From Chelativorans sp. ZYF759 (GTDB taxonomy: Bacteria; Pseudomonadota; Alphaproteobacteria; Rhizobiales; Rhizobiaceae), in assembly GCF_012911015.1 (NCBI RefSeq), contig NZ_WVVV01000005.1:143760-207759 (forward strand): a DNA stretch of 64,000 nt. The letters run 5' to 3'. A model generated the notes under the pieces. The model ran no database searches. It had not been told where the DNA came from and was given only the letters and a program-made list of their open reading frames with translations. A program made the position numbers and the translations under genes. Below are positions 26,912-34,510 of the stretch, one piece after another (position 1 is the stretch's first letter; each line of letters begins with the position of its first letter).

Positions 26912-27793
26912 ATGATCAATCTGGACGAAATTGTTGCCATCGACATCCACACGCATGCCGAGGAACCCTGCTGCGGCCACCATCGCGATGACGGTTATCT
27001 GGAATTTCAGGCCGCGATGGCCAAATACTTCAAGAACCCGGCAGGCGCTGACGGCATGCTGCCAACCGTTCAGCAGACGGCCGAATATTACCGTGACCGC
27101 AAGATCGCCTGTGTGATCTTCCCCGTCGACGCCGAGCGCGAGACCGGCTTTCGCCGCTACAAGAACGAAGAAGTGGCGGAGATCGCCGCCGCCAACAGCG
27201 ACATCATGATTCCCTTTGCCTCGATCGACCCGGCAAAGGGCAAGGCCGGTGCGCGCGAAGCGCGGCGCCTGATGCGCGACTATGGGGTGAAAGGCTTCAA
27301 GTTCCACCCCACCATGCAGGGCTTCTATCCCAATGATCGATCCGCCTACGTGCTCTACGAGGCGATTGCGGAGGAAGGCGCCATCGCGCTGTTCCACACC
27401 GGGCAGACAGGCGTCGGCTCGGGCATGCCGGGCGGCATGGGCATGCGACTGAAATACTCGAATCCGATGTATGTCGACGACGTGGCCGTCGATTTCCCGG
27501 CCATGAAGATCATTCTCGCCCACCCCTCCTTCCCGTGGCAGGAGGAGGCGCTGTCGGTCGCGACCCACAAGCCGAACGTCTATATCGACCTGTCGGGCTG
27601 GTCGCCGAAGTACTTCCCGCCGATCCTGGTGCGCTACACGAACTCGATCCTGAAGCACAAGATGCTCTTCGGCTCCGACTGGCCGGCCATCACCCCGGAC
27701 CGCTGGCTGTCCGATTTCGAGCAGCTCGACATCAAGGAAGAGGTGCGGCCGCTGGTTCTCAAGGAGAATGCGCGCAAGCTTCTTTCTCTGTGA
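26912..27793 (+). CDS. Amidohydrolase-2 family protein (decarboxylase/hydrolase)
   Basis: 293 aa TIM-barrel metal enzyme. The first-strand metal motif DIHTH is at 11-15, followed by an unusual Cys/His-rich patch 'EEPCCGHHRDDGY'. Further motifs are 'VKGFKFHPTMQGFYP', 'IALFHTGQTG', 'ILAHPSFPW' and the final metal aspartate in 'LFGSDWPAI'. The family includes gamma-resorcylate-type decarboxylases and lactone hydrolases; the sequence does not decide which. Start ATG after GGGAGAAG, close behind the MarR gene, which suggests control by it. Confidence 0.87.
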   Translation: MINLDEIVAIDIHTHAEEPCCGHHRDDGYLEFQAAMAKYFKNPAGADGMLPTVQQTAEYYRDRKIACVIFPVDAERETGFRRYKNEEVAEIAAANSDIMIPFASIDPAKGKAGAREARRLMRDYGVKGFKFHPTMQGFYPNDRSAYVLYEAIAEEGAIALFHTGQTGVGSGMPGGMGMRLKYSNPMYVDDVAVDFPAMKIILAHPSFPWQEEALSVATHKPNVYIDLSGWSPKYFPPILVRYTNSILKHKMLFGSDWPAITPDRWLSDFEQLDIKEEVRPLVLKENARKLLSL

Positions 27794-27825
27794 TCCGACC
27801 TTCGTCGCAAGCGATGTACCTGCCC

Positions 27826-27850
27826 GGAACAATCAAGGGCAGGCGAGGTT
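27826..27850 (+). promoter_or_regulatory. EcfG-type promoter, GGAAC-N16-GGTT
   Basis: GGAAC (27826-27830), 16 bases, then GGTT (27847-27850), one base off the CGTT consensus. The ATG of the DUF892 gene is 50 bp downstream. Genes of the DUF892/YciF type are commonly stress-induced, which fits. Confidence 0.5.
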
Positions 27851-27900
27851 CGGGGTGGCCACGTGACCGTGGCACCAATCGAACAACGAAGGAACGCATC

Positions 27901-28407
27901 ATGGCGAAGGACAAGACACTCGAGGATCTTTTTCACGACACGCTCAAGGACATCTACTATGCCGAGCGCAAGATCCTGAAGGCACTGCCGAAGATGAAGC
28001 GCGCCGCCCAGTCGGAACAGCTCAAGGCAGCCTTCGAGAAGCACCACCAGGAAACCGAGGGCCACATCGAGCGCCTGCAGCAGGTGTTCGAAATCCTAGG
28101 CAAGGCGGCCCGCGGCAAGACCTGCGACGCGATCGAGGGCATCATCGAGGAAGGCGAGGAGATCATGGACGAGTTCAAGGGTACCTCCGCCCTTGATGCA
28201 GGCCTGATCTCCGCCGCCCAGGCGGTCGAGCATTACGAGATGGCGCGCTACGGCACGCTGAAGCGCTGGGCGGAGGAACTCGGCATGGCGGACGCCGCCA
28301 AGCTCCTCGACGAAACGCTCGCGGAAGAGAAGAAGACGGATGGCGACCTCACCAAGCTGGCGGACACTTCCGCCAACGAGGCAGCCAAGGCAAAGAAGGC
28401 CGCTTGA
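27901..28407 (+). CDS. Ferritin-like DUF892 (YciE/YciF) stress protein
   Basis: 168 aa, almost all helical. The four-helix ferritin-like pattern carries the family's metal-type residues: 'TLEDLFHDTLKDIYYAERKIL', 'AFEKHHQETEGHIERLQ', 'ISAAQAVEHYEMARYGTLKRWAEEL' and 'LLDETLAEEKKTD'. The tail is Ala/Lys-rich. Relatives are induced by osmotic, oxidative or stationary-phase stress; the biochemical role is not settled. An EcfG-type promoter lies upstream, and a strong hairpin terminator follows the stop by 17 bp. Confidence 0.93.
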   Translation: MAKDKTLEDLFHDTLKDIYYAERKILKALPKMKRAAQSEQLKAAFEKHHQETEGHIERLQQVFEILGKAARGKTCDAIEGIIEEGEEIMDEFKGTSALDAGLISAAQAVEHYEMARYGTLKRWAEELGMADAAKLLDETLAEEKKTDGDLTKLADTSANEAAKAKKAA

Positions 28408-28424
28408 CGGCGCCACAACAAAAA

Positions 28425-28446
28425 GACCCGGGCTTCGGCCCGGGTC
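28425..28446. terminator. Hairpin terminator between convergent genes
   Basis: GACCCGGGC-TTCG-GCCCGGGTC forms a perfect 9-bp stem with a UUCG tetraloop read on the plus strand. On the minus strand the stem is followed by TTTTTGTTG, so it is a classical intrinsic terminator for the cytochrome operon. On the plus strand it follows the DUF892 gene and probably ends that transcript too. Confidence 0.85.
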
Positions 28447-28478
28447 TCTCCAAGCCAGTCCATCCCGTTCGGCCGTGA

Positions 28479-29708
28479 CTACTCTTCCAAAGCCTCGCGC
28501 AGATCCGCCACTTCGGAAGCGTCGATCAGGCGGGCATTGTTGCCCCAGGCGTGGCGGGCGTAGTTGAGTACATCCGCGATCTGTTCATCCGTCAGTTTCC
28601 ACGAGAAGGCGGGCATGGCCAGGCCATGCGGCCAGCGTTCGGTCGGCTGGGCGCGGGCCCCCTCCAGCACCACGCGGATGATGGTCGTGGCATCGTCGGA
28701 GTTGATCTTGTTGGAGCCATCGAGCCGGGCGAAGATGTGGTCGACGCCGGCGCCGTCACTCCTGTGGCAGGCCGCGCAATTGTCGAAGAAGATTGCCTCG
28801 CCCGTTTGCATCACGGCATCTTCCGGCGGGTCGTAAGTATCTCGCGGCTCGTCGTCGAGATCCTTGAGATAGACGGCGATCGCACGGAGATCGTCCTCGC
28901 GCATCAATTGCGTCGAATAACCCACGACCTCGCCCATGCGCGACATGGCCATGGTGTGCTCGGCTCGACCGGTCGCCAGATAATCGACGATGTCGTCCTC
29001 GGTCCAATGAGAGATGCCACCATCCTGGCCGCCGCGAATGTTGGGGGCGTGCCAGTTCTCGAGCACCCCGCCGCGAAGATCCTCGCCAGCCGCATCGCCG
29101 CCGGTGAGCGTCTTTTCGGTGTGGCAGGCCGCGCAATGACCCGGTCCGCGCACCAGATAGGCGCCCCTGTTCCAGTCGTCGCTCTTCGTGGGATCGGGCT
29201 CGAAAACTCCCTGGTCGAAATTGAGCAGCTTCCAACCGCGCACTGCCTCGCGCACCCGAAACGGTGCGGCGAGTTCGGCTTCGGGAACGACGTCGGAGCG
29301 AATGGGCTCGATCGTCTGGAGGTAATCATAGATAGCATCCACGTCTTCGCGCGGCATGCGGGTGTAGTAGGGATAGGGGAAGGCGGGATAGAGCTGGGCG
29401 CCGTCGCGGCGCACGCCTTCATGGAGCGCACGCCAGAAATCGTCGCGCGAGTAACGGCCGATGCCTGTATCGTCGTCGAAGGTGATGTTGGGCGTGGTGA
29501 TCACGCCGAATGGCGTTGCCATTTCCCGCCCGCCAGCCCACGGGATCCCGCCATTGTCCACGTCGGTGTGGCAGCTCACGCAGTTCGAGGCGATGGCAAG
29601 ATAGCGGCCACGTTCGATCTGCGAGGAAGACAGCTCCTGGGCAAAGGCGGAAGCGCCGCCGGCGATGAAGGTCGCGGCAGTGGCCGCGATGAGCGCCTGC
29701 CGCCTCAT
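28479..29708 (-). CDS. Triheme cytochrome c subunit of an FAD (GMC) dehydrogenase
   Basis: 409 aa. A signal peptide (about 1-24) precedes three c-type heme motifs: CVSCH 43-47, CAACH 192-196 and CAACH 311-315, each with a downstream Met candidate. This is the layout of the cytochrome subunits of gluconate, sorbitol, fructose and alcohol dehydrogenases, which pass electrons from the FAD subunit to quinone in the periplasm. The chosen ATG overlaps the stop of the FAD-subunit gene (ATGA). The C-terminus 'VLNYARHAWGNNA' is typical of the family. It is the last gene of a three-gene operon ending at the hairpin 28425-28446. Confidence 0.94.
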   Translation of the reverse strand: MRRQALIAATAATFIAGGASAFAQELSSSQIERGRYLAIASNCVSCHTDVDNGGIPWAGGREMATPFGVITTPNITFDDDTGIGRYSRDDFWRALHEGVRRDGAQLYPAFPYPYYTRMPREDVDAIYDYLQTIEPIRSDVVPEAELAAPFRVREAVRGWKLLNFDQGVFEPDPTKSDDWNRGAYLVRGPGHCAACHTEKTLTGGDAAGEDLRGGVLENWHAPNIRGGQDGGISHWTEDDIVDYLATGRAEHTMAMSRMGEVVGYSTQLMREDDLRAIAVYLKDLDDEPRDTYDPPEDAVMQTGEAIFFDNCAACHRSDGAGVDHIFARLDGSNKINSDDATTIIRVVLEGARAQPTERWPHGLAMPAFSWKLTDEQIADVLNYARHAWGNNARLIDASEVADLREALEE

Positions 29709-31468
29709 GCCTGCACCATCGGGCCGGGGTTGCGGAGATATTGCTGCCGGATCGCCTGCGCCGACCAGTAGGTGAGAGCGGCGACTGTATCGGTCGGGTT
29801 GTAGCCCGCGTTCTGGGGAAACACCCCGGCTCCCATAACGAAGAGATTGTGCAGTTCCCAGCTCTGCAGATAGCGGTTGACGACGCTGTCGGCCGGCGTC
29901 TGGCCCATGATCGTGCCGCCGGTGTTGTGTGTCGTCTGATAGGGCACGATATCGTAGGTGTCGTCGGTGTACTGGTTCACGTTGATCTCGCGACCGCCCA
30001 TGTTCTGCGCGATCTCCTCGGCGATGGGCGTGATGTAGTCGGACAGCCGCCGGTCGTTCTCGGTGAAATCGAAGGTCATGCGCATCAGCGGACGGCCCCA
30101 GTGATCGGTGTAGTTCGGATCGAGGTCGAGATAGTTTTCGCGATGCGCCATGGATGCGCCGTGCACGGAAAGGGAGGTGTGCTTGAGAAAGTTCTTCTGC
30201 ACGGCCCGCTTCCATTCGACACCCCATTCGGGCGTGCCTTCAGGAACGGGATGGGATTCGATGGGCCGCTGATTGGTGGTCCATGACGCGATATAGGCAC
30301 CGCCGATGAAGCCCAGGCCGGAGTGGTCGAAATTGTCGCCATTGTAGTCGTCCACCACCATGCCGAGCGCGCCGGCCCCAATGAACTGGTTGGTGAATTC
30401 CTCCTCGTAGAAGATGTCGACGCCCGACATGACCTGGTAGGTGTAGTTCTTGCCCACCAGCCCTTCGCCGGTGCGCGGATTGTAGGTTTCGCCGACACCT
30501 GAAAGCATCATCAGCCGGGTGTTCGACAGCTGGTAGCCGCACAGGATCACGATTTCGGCGGGCTGTTCCCATTCCTTGCCGTGCGCGTCGACATAGGTGA
30601 CGCCGGTTGCGCGCTCCCCGTTCCTGTCCTTGAGTACCTTCAGCACTTCGCAATGGGTGCGCAGGGTGAAATTCGGCTTCTGCATCAGCACGGGGATGAT
30701 CGTGGTCTGGGGGCTCGCCTTGGAGTAGTTGCCGCAGCCGAATTTCTCGCAGAAGCCGCAATAGGTGCAGGGCGCAAGCTGGACGCCGAGCGGATTCGTG
30801 TAGCCGCGGCTCATATTGGCGGAAGGGGCGGGGAAGGGATTTAGTCCCAGCTCGTTCGCGGCTGCCTCAAAACGATTCTGCGCGAACGTCATCTCCATTG
30901 GCGGGTTGGGGTATTCGTCGCTGCGCCAGCCCTCGAACGGATTGCCGCCTTCGACGATCCGGCCCTGGAGGTTGCCGGCCTTGCCGGATATTCCGCAGAG
31001 CTTCTCGAACTTGTCGAAATAGGGTTCCAGCTCGTCATAGGTGACGCCGTAGTCCTGGACCGTCATCTCGTCCGGCAGAGGGCCGTAGCGCTCCTCATTG
31101 TGGGTCCTTGCGATGAAGTCCGAGGGCAGGAAGCGGAAAGTCTGGCCGTTCCAGTGCACGCCGGCCCCGCCCACGCCCACGCCCGGCAGGTAGGAACCCC
31201 AGCGGCGGATCGGCAGCGCGATCTGGTTGCGGTTGTTGCGGAAGGTCTGGGTCTCGCGCGCCGTCTCCAGGAACATGCCGTGGCGCCAGTAGTAGCGCAG
31301 TTCGTCGGGGGCATGGGTCGTGGGAAAATCGGTGCCGGTGTCGCGCCAGCCACCACGCTCCAGTGCGAGGACTTCGAGGCCTTCTTCAGTCAGTTCCTGC
31401 GCCATTATGGCAGCCGTCCAACCGAAACCCACGAGCACCACGTCGACCGAAGAGCGTTTTTCCGCCAT
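29705..31468 (-). CDS. FAD-dependent GMC dehydrogenase, catalytic subunit
   Basis: 587 aa. The FAD-binding start (DVVLVGFGWTAAIMAQEL, Gly-rich loop 13-18) and a C-terminal active-site region with His (YQTTHNTGGTIMG) and Asn (NAGYNPTDTVAAL) mark the GMC/gluconate 2-dehydrogenase family. Four cysteines, C234, C237, C240 and C245 (PCTYCGFCEKFGC), are placed like an Fe-S or electron-relay site. It has no signal peptide of its own, so it likely rides to the periplasm with the Tat-signal subunit 3. It oxidises a sugar, sugar acid or alcohol; the substrate cannot be told from sequence. Start ATG after AGAGGAAA. Confidence 0.92.
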   Translation of the reverse strand: MAEKRSSVDVVLVGFGWTAAIMAQELTEEGLEVLALERGGWRDTGTDFPTTHAPDELRYYWRHGMFLETARETQTFRNNRNQIALPIRRWGSYLPGVGVGGAGVHWNGQTFRFLPSDFIARTHNEERYGPLPDEMTVQDYGVTYDELEPYFDKFEKLCGISGKAGNLQGRIVEGGNPFEGWRSDEYPNPPMEMTFAQNRFEAAANELGLNPFPAPSANMSRGYTNPLGVQLAPCTYCGFCEKFGCGNYSKASPQTTIIPVLMQKPNFTLRTHCEVLKVLKDRNGERATGVTYVDAHGKEWEQPAEIVILCGYQLSNTRLMMLSGVGETYNPRTGEGLVGKNYTYQVMSGVDIFYEEEFTNQFIGAGALGMVVDDYNGDNFDHSGLGFIGGAYIASWTTNQRPIESHPVPEGTPEWGVEWKRAVQKNFLKHTSLSVHGASMAHRENYLDLDPNYTDHWGRPLMRMTFDFTENDRRLSDYITPIAEEIAQNMGGREINVNQYTDDTYDIVPYQTTHNTGGTIMGQTPADSVVNRYLQSWELHNLFVMGAGVFPQNAGYNPTDTVAALTYWSAQAIRQQYLRNPGPMVQA

Positions 31469-31491
31469 GCGCTGATTTCCTCTGTTTTTGT

Positions 31492-32238
31492 TCAACGGGA
31501 CCAGTGCGGAGCGCCCATCAGCCCGACGGGCGGCAGGTCGACCCGCGCGCCATTGTGGTGCAGATAATCGCGATAGTCGTAGCGGGCGCCCGGAAAGCCG
31601 ACATAGCGCCATCCGGCCATGTCGCGGTTGCCGCCATAGGCTGGATCGCAAAAGAAGCCCTCGATGGTCATTTCCTTGGCGAAGTCGAAAAACTGCTTGG
31701 CGGAAATACTCTCGAACTCGACTTCCTCGTCGTCGATCGCCGTGAGGACCAGATCCTGCTCCTCTTCGGTCAAGTCCGCGAAATCACGACCGTCGTGGGT
31801 CTGGCGGCAGTGGGCGTCCAGGGCGGCGAGACCGTGGCGCCAAAGGCCGGCTGGCGCGTGTTCCGACTGATAACCTTGCGTTTCCAAGGGTTCGGGAAAT
31901 GGCCCCCGCATGTACCAGCGCTGACCGCGACCGTAAAAGCCGCTCAACTGGCGATCAAGGAATACGACCACATCCGCCTCGCGTGCTCCCGGCCCGCTCT
32001 CGTCGCTCGGGATGATCCTCGACGTCAGGGCATCCGCCGCGCGGCGTTCGGCGGGCGTGAAGAAATGTCCGTATTCGGTTCCGTAATAAGGTTCGTCAGC
32101 GACGTTGGGCGACCAGGGTGGAGCACTTCCCCCCGGGAATTCGCGGCTCATCGCCAGCTGCGGACCAAGAAACAGCGCCGTCCCTGCCGCGAGCGAATTT
32201 CGCAACAGGCTGCGCCTCGATATGCGGTGTGATGGCAT
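31492..32238 (-). CDS. Gluconate 2-dehydrogenase subunit 3 family protein (Tat signal)
   Basis: 248 aa. A twin-arginine signal (SRRSLLRNSLAAGTALFLG, about 7-26) is followed by the subunit-3 fold: 'FTPAERRAADALTSRIIPSDE', 'FLDRQLSGFY' and 'TEEEQDLVLTAIDD'. In this enzyme class the small subunit carries the Tat signal and exports the folded FAD subunit as a partner. The ATG follows GGAGG; residues upstream in the frame do not fit. First gene of the operon, 52 bp downstream of an exact EcfG-type promoter. Confidence 0.9.
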   Translation of the reverse strand: MPSHRISRRSLLRNSLAAGTALFLGPQLAMSREFPGGSAPPWSPNVADEPYYGTEYGHFFTPAERRAADALTSRIIPSDESGPGAREADVVVFLDRQLSGFYGRGQRWYMRGPFPEPLETQGYQSEHAPAGLWRHGLAALDAHCRQTHDGRDFADLTEEEQDLVLTAIDDEEVEFESISAKQFFDFAKEMTIEGFFCDPAYGGNRDMAGWRYVGFPGARYDYRDYLHHNGARVDLPPVGLMGAPHWSR

Positions 32239-32289
32239 CCCCTCTGCCTCCCTCGCAGCGGGCACACGACAGTTGTGCCCCTTTTTGCG

Positions 32290-32314
32290 AACGGGCAAGG
32301 GAGATGAAAGTTCC
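32290..32314 (-). promoter_or_regulatory. EcfG-type promoter, exact GGAAC-N16-CGTT
   Basis: On the minus strand GGAAC (32314-32310), 16 bases, then CGTT (32293-32290). The start codon of the dehydrogenase subunit-3 gene is 51 bp downstream of the -10 part. It suggests that the three-gene FAD dehydrogenase operon belongs to the general stress response. Confidence 0.65.
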
Positions 32315-32358
32315 GAGATTTGTGACGAATTGCTGCTCAGGCCGCGAGCGTGAGCAAC

Positions 32359-32547
32359 TCAATCCTGGTCCGAAAGACCCTCGTTGCGCTTGGCGAGGAG
32401 TACCGCCTGCAACTGCTCGGCGAGGCCCAACAGCCGTTCCGGCACCTTCTCGTGTTGGATCTCTTCCAGCAGGATGGACAGATCGTCGAGTTCGGATGCG
32501 GGTGGTGCTTTGGACAATTCAGCGTCGTTGGGTATGCGCGGTTTCAT
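32359..32547 (-). CDS. Small NepR-like protein (possible anti-sigma factor)
   Basis: 62 aa. Residues 23-46 read LSILLEEIQHEKVPERLLGL.. and fit the NepR pattern of a helix, an E-x-V-P turn and a second helix (L..LY..VV.EPVP.RFL.LL..L in NepR). NepR holds the general-stress sigma EcfG inactive until phosphorylated PhyR removes it. The usual conserved start of the first NepR helix is weak here, and the gene is not next to the sigma gene (2 kb away), so this is a hypothesis. It lies just upstream of the stress-promoted dehydrogenase operon on the same strand. Length and acidic N-terminus are normal for NepR. Confidence 0.6.
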   Translation of the reverse strand: MKPRIPNDAELSKAPPASELDDLSILLEEIQHEKVPERLLGLAEQLQAVLLAKRNEGLSDQD

Positions 32548-32650
32548 GGGGCCATCTTAACATATGAGTGTCCCTTTACGGCAAGCTATCAAGGTTGGAC
32601 CATCAAAATGCAAGGCCGGAATTGCGAATGGCCAATTGCGGCAGGCTGCT

Positions 32651-32675
32651 GGAACCTTCTTTCAGTTCGACCATT
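32651..32675 (+). promoter_or_regulatory. Weak EcfG-like promoter candidate (GGAAC-N16-CATT)
   Basis: GGAAC at 32651-32655, then CATT at 32672-32675, one base from CGTT. It lies 66 bp before the topoisomerase IB start. The sigma gene's own upstream region has the same CATT variant. Chance cannot be excluded. Confidence 0.25.
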
Positions 32676-32741
32676 CGGCTCTGACCGGGAGGTGAGGGCA
32701 CTGCGCCTTCCTCTTTCAGACATCGCGAAAAGGGGCGCGCC

Positions 32742-33809
32742 TTGCGTCGCATGGATGGTAAGAGCCAGGTCTTTCTCGATCCGCGCGACGCGGCCCGGCG
32801 AGCGGATCTCGTCTATGTCACCGATGAAGAACCCGGTATCCGGCGGCTGCCGCACGGACGCGGGTTTCGTCTGGTCGACGCCGAAGGCAAACGGCTCGCG
32901 GCGCCAGAAGATCTGAGCCGCATCCGTTCGCTCGCCATACCGCCCGCCTGGACCGATGTCTGGATTTCGGCCGATCCAAATGCGCATATCCAGGCCACCG
33001 GACGCGATCTGAAGGGACGCAAGCAGTATCGTTATCATCCCGCATGGACCGTATGCCGCGACGAGGCGAAGTTCTCGACCCTTGCCGCGTTTGGCAAAGC
33101 GCTGCCGAAACTCCGTGCGCAGGCAGCAAGCGATTTGCGCAAGAGATCACTCGCCAGGGAGCGAGTGATCGCCAGCGTGGTCCTGCTCCTGGACGATACG
33201 ATGATCCGGATCGGCAATGAGGCCTATGCCCGTGAAAACAGAAGCTTCGGCCTGACGACCCTGCGCCAGGACCATGTCGATGTGGAAGGCACGCAGTTGC
33301 GCTTCGCATTTCGCGGGAAGTCAGGCCAGGAGTGGAACGTGAAGTTGCGTGACCGTCGTCTGGCTTCGGTAATGCGCTCGCTACAGGAGTTGCCTGGGCA
33401 GAAGCTGTTTCAGTACGCAAGCGAGGAGGGGCCGCGACCGGTCCATTCGCATGACGTCAACGATTATATTCGCGCGGCCATGGGAGCGGAATTTTCGACC
33501 AAACATTTCCGAACGTGGGGCGCCACGAAGGCAGCCGCCTTCCAGCTTGGCAAGCTTCCACTACCGGAGACCCAGCGTCAGCAGACGATCATGCTCAATG
33601 CCTGCATCGACAAGGTGGCCCGGCGGCTGCACAACACGCGTGCCGTCTGCCGTCGCTGCTATATTCATCCGCAGGTAACAGAAGGCTGGCTCGCAGGGCG
33701 GTTGGAAGAAGAAATGCGCGACCTTTCCAGCCGCCATCGGCGCGCGGTTGCCGGCCTGGATCGGGAAGAGACAATCCTGCTGCGCTGGCTTGAGCGCAAG
33801 GCGAGTTGA
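32742..33809 (+). CDS. DNA topoisomerase IB (poxvirus-like)
   Basis: 355 aa. It relaxes supercoils by a transient 3'-phosphotyrosyl bond. The catalytic residues can be placed: Y307 (CRRCYIHP), R257 (KHFRTWGAT), H297 (RRLHNTR) and K193 (FRGKSGQ), plus an arginine in the 'MIRIGNEAYARENRSFGLTTL' block. The N-terminal DNA-clamp domain is at about 25-120. I start at TTG 32742, which has AAAAGGGG at the right distance; an ATG three codons later has none. Type IB enzymes are accessory in bacteria and are often found among stress genes in alphaproteobacteria, as here. Confidence 0.93.
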   Translation: MRRMDGKSQVFLDPRDAARRADLVYVTDEEPGIRRLPHGRGFRLVDAEGKRLAAPEDLSRIRSLAIPPAWTDVWISADPNAHIQATGRDLKGRKQYRYHPAWTVCRDEAKFSTLAAFGKALPKLRAQAASDLRKRSLARERVIASVVLLLDDTMIRIGNEAYARENRSFGLTTLRQDHVDVEGTQLRFAFRGKSGQEWNVKLRDRRLASVMRSLQELPGQKLFQYASEEGPRPVHSHDVNDYIRAAMGAEFSTKHFRTWGATKAAAFQLGKLPLPETQRQQTIMLNACIDKVARRLHNTRAVCRRCYIHPQVTEGWLAGRLEEEMRDLSSRHRRAVAGLDREETILLRWLERKAS

Positions 33810-33835
33810 TCGTCGCTAGCCGAGCGGCAATACGC

Positions 33836-34024
33836 TCACGATTTGGAATCGTGTTCCTTCTTGCCCTTCCGCTTGGTCGAGGCCATTTCGCGAAGCTCCT
33901 TCTCGCTCATGCTGTCGGCCATCTGGCGGGAGGCTCCTTGCAGATCGGTTTTCTTGGTATCGCCACGCTTGGCTGACAGTGCGGCGCCTGCCGCTTTCTG
34001 CTGGGATTTCGACTTGGCTGGCAT
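33836..34024 (-). CDS. DUF3008 family small basic protein
   Basis: 62 aa, Lys/Ser-rich and hydrophilic: MPAKSKSQQKAAGAALSAKR at the start and an 'MASTKRKGKKEHDSKS' end are near-consensus for DUF3008, a conserved small protein of alphaproteobacteria with no known function. AAGGAG lies just upstream of the ATG. A GGAAC-N16-TGTT motif 45 bp before the start resembles the EcfG promoter, fitting the stress-gene neighbourhood. Its basic nature would allow nucleic-acid binding, but that is speculation. Confidence 0.88.
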   Translation of the reverse strand: MPAKSKSQQKAAGAALSAKRGDTKKTDLQGASRQMADSMSEKELREMASTKRKGKKEHDSKS

Positions 34025-34068
34025 TGCATCACTCCTTGGTTGGGCAGCTCCGCCCGAGCGCCAAACCG

Positions 34069-34093
34069 AACATCTGCGAGCCTTCCTGGTTCC
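34069..34093 (-). promoter_or_regulatory. Weak EcfG-like promoter candidate (GGAAC-N16-TGTT)
   Basis: Minus strand GGAAC (34093-34089), 16 bases, TGTT (34072-34069), one base from consensus, 45 bp before the DUF3008 start codon. Confidence 0.35.
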
Positions 34094-34094
34094 C

Positions 34095-34382
34095 TCACTC
34101 GGCGTCGACGGGAGCGTTGAAGGCGATCAGCATGGCGCGCAAAATCGGAAACCCGATCACGATGGCCGCGATAACGGCTCCGGCCACGGTGGCGCCCAGC
34201 AACAGGCCCATCGGCCCGAAGCCGTGGGGCAGCCGGCGCCGATCCTCCACGGCCCGACTATCCGTCCGGCGGTCAGCCGCTTGCGGCCCCGGTCCGGCGC
34301 TTTGCGTTTGCCTGTAGAGCATGAAGATGGCGCCCGCGAAGAGCGGGACGATGATGAGCAGAACGAGCCAGATAATCTCCAT
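34095..34382 (-). CDS. Small two-helix membrane protein
   Basis: 95 aa with two membrane helices, about 2-22 (EIIWLVLLIIVPLFAGAIFM) and 58-82 (GLLLGATVAGAVIAAIVIGF), joined by an Arg/Asp-rich loop. I do not recognise a family. GGAGG lies 7 nt before the ATG. It diverges from the ECF sigma gene and has its own GGAAC-N16-GGTT motif, so it may belong to the sigma factor's regulon. It could be an unusual membrane partner of the sigma factor, but it lacks a recognisable anti-sigma domain. Confidence 0.75.
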   Translation of the reverse strand: MEIIWLVLLIIVPLFAGAIFMLYRQTQSAGPGPQAADRRTDSRAVEDRRRLPHGFGPMGLLLGATVAGAVIAAIVIGFPILRAMLIAFNAPVDAE

Positions 34383-34402
34383 GGGAAGCCTCCTTCGGAC
34401 CG

Positions 34403-34427
34403 AACCGCCACGTCGGAGGATCGTTCC
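34403..34427 (-). promoter_or_regulatory. EcfG-type promoter, GGAAC-N16-GGTT
   Basis: Minus strand GGAAC (34427-34423), 16 bases, GGTT (34406-34403), placed 21 bp before the start codon of the small membrane protein. Same variant as at 27826 and 35285. Confidence 0.45.
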
Positions 34428-34448
34428 GAGGGATTTTCCCAGCCCCGC

Positions 34449-34473
34449 GGAACCTACGTCCGCGATCTGCATT
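34449..34473 (+). promoter_or_regulatory. Weak EcfG-like promoter candidate of the sigma gene (GGAAC-N16-CATT)
   Basis: GGAAC at 34449-34453, 16 bases, CATT at 34470-34473, 38 bp before the sigma-factor start. Autoactivation of EcfG genes is common, but the -10 has one mismatch. Confidence 0.3.
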
Positions 34474-34510
34474 GAACCCTCAGGCGGGAATACGAGTACG
34501 GGTCCTATCC

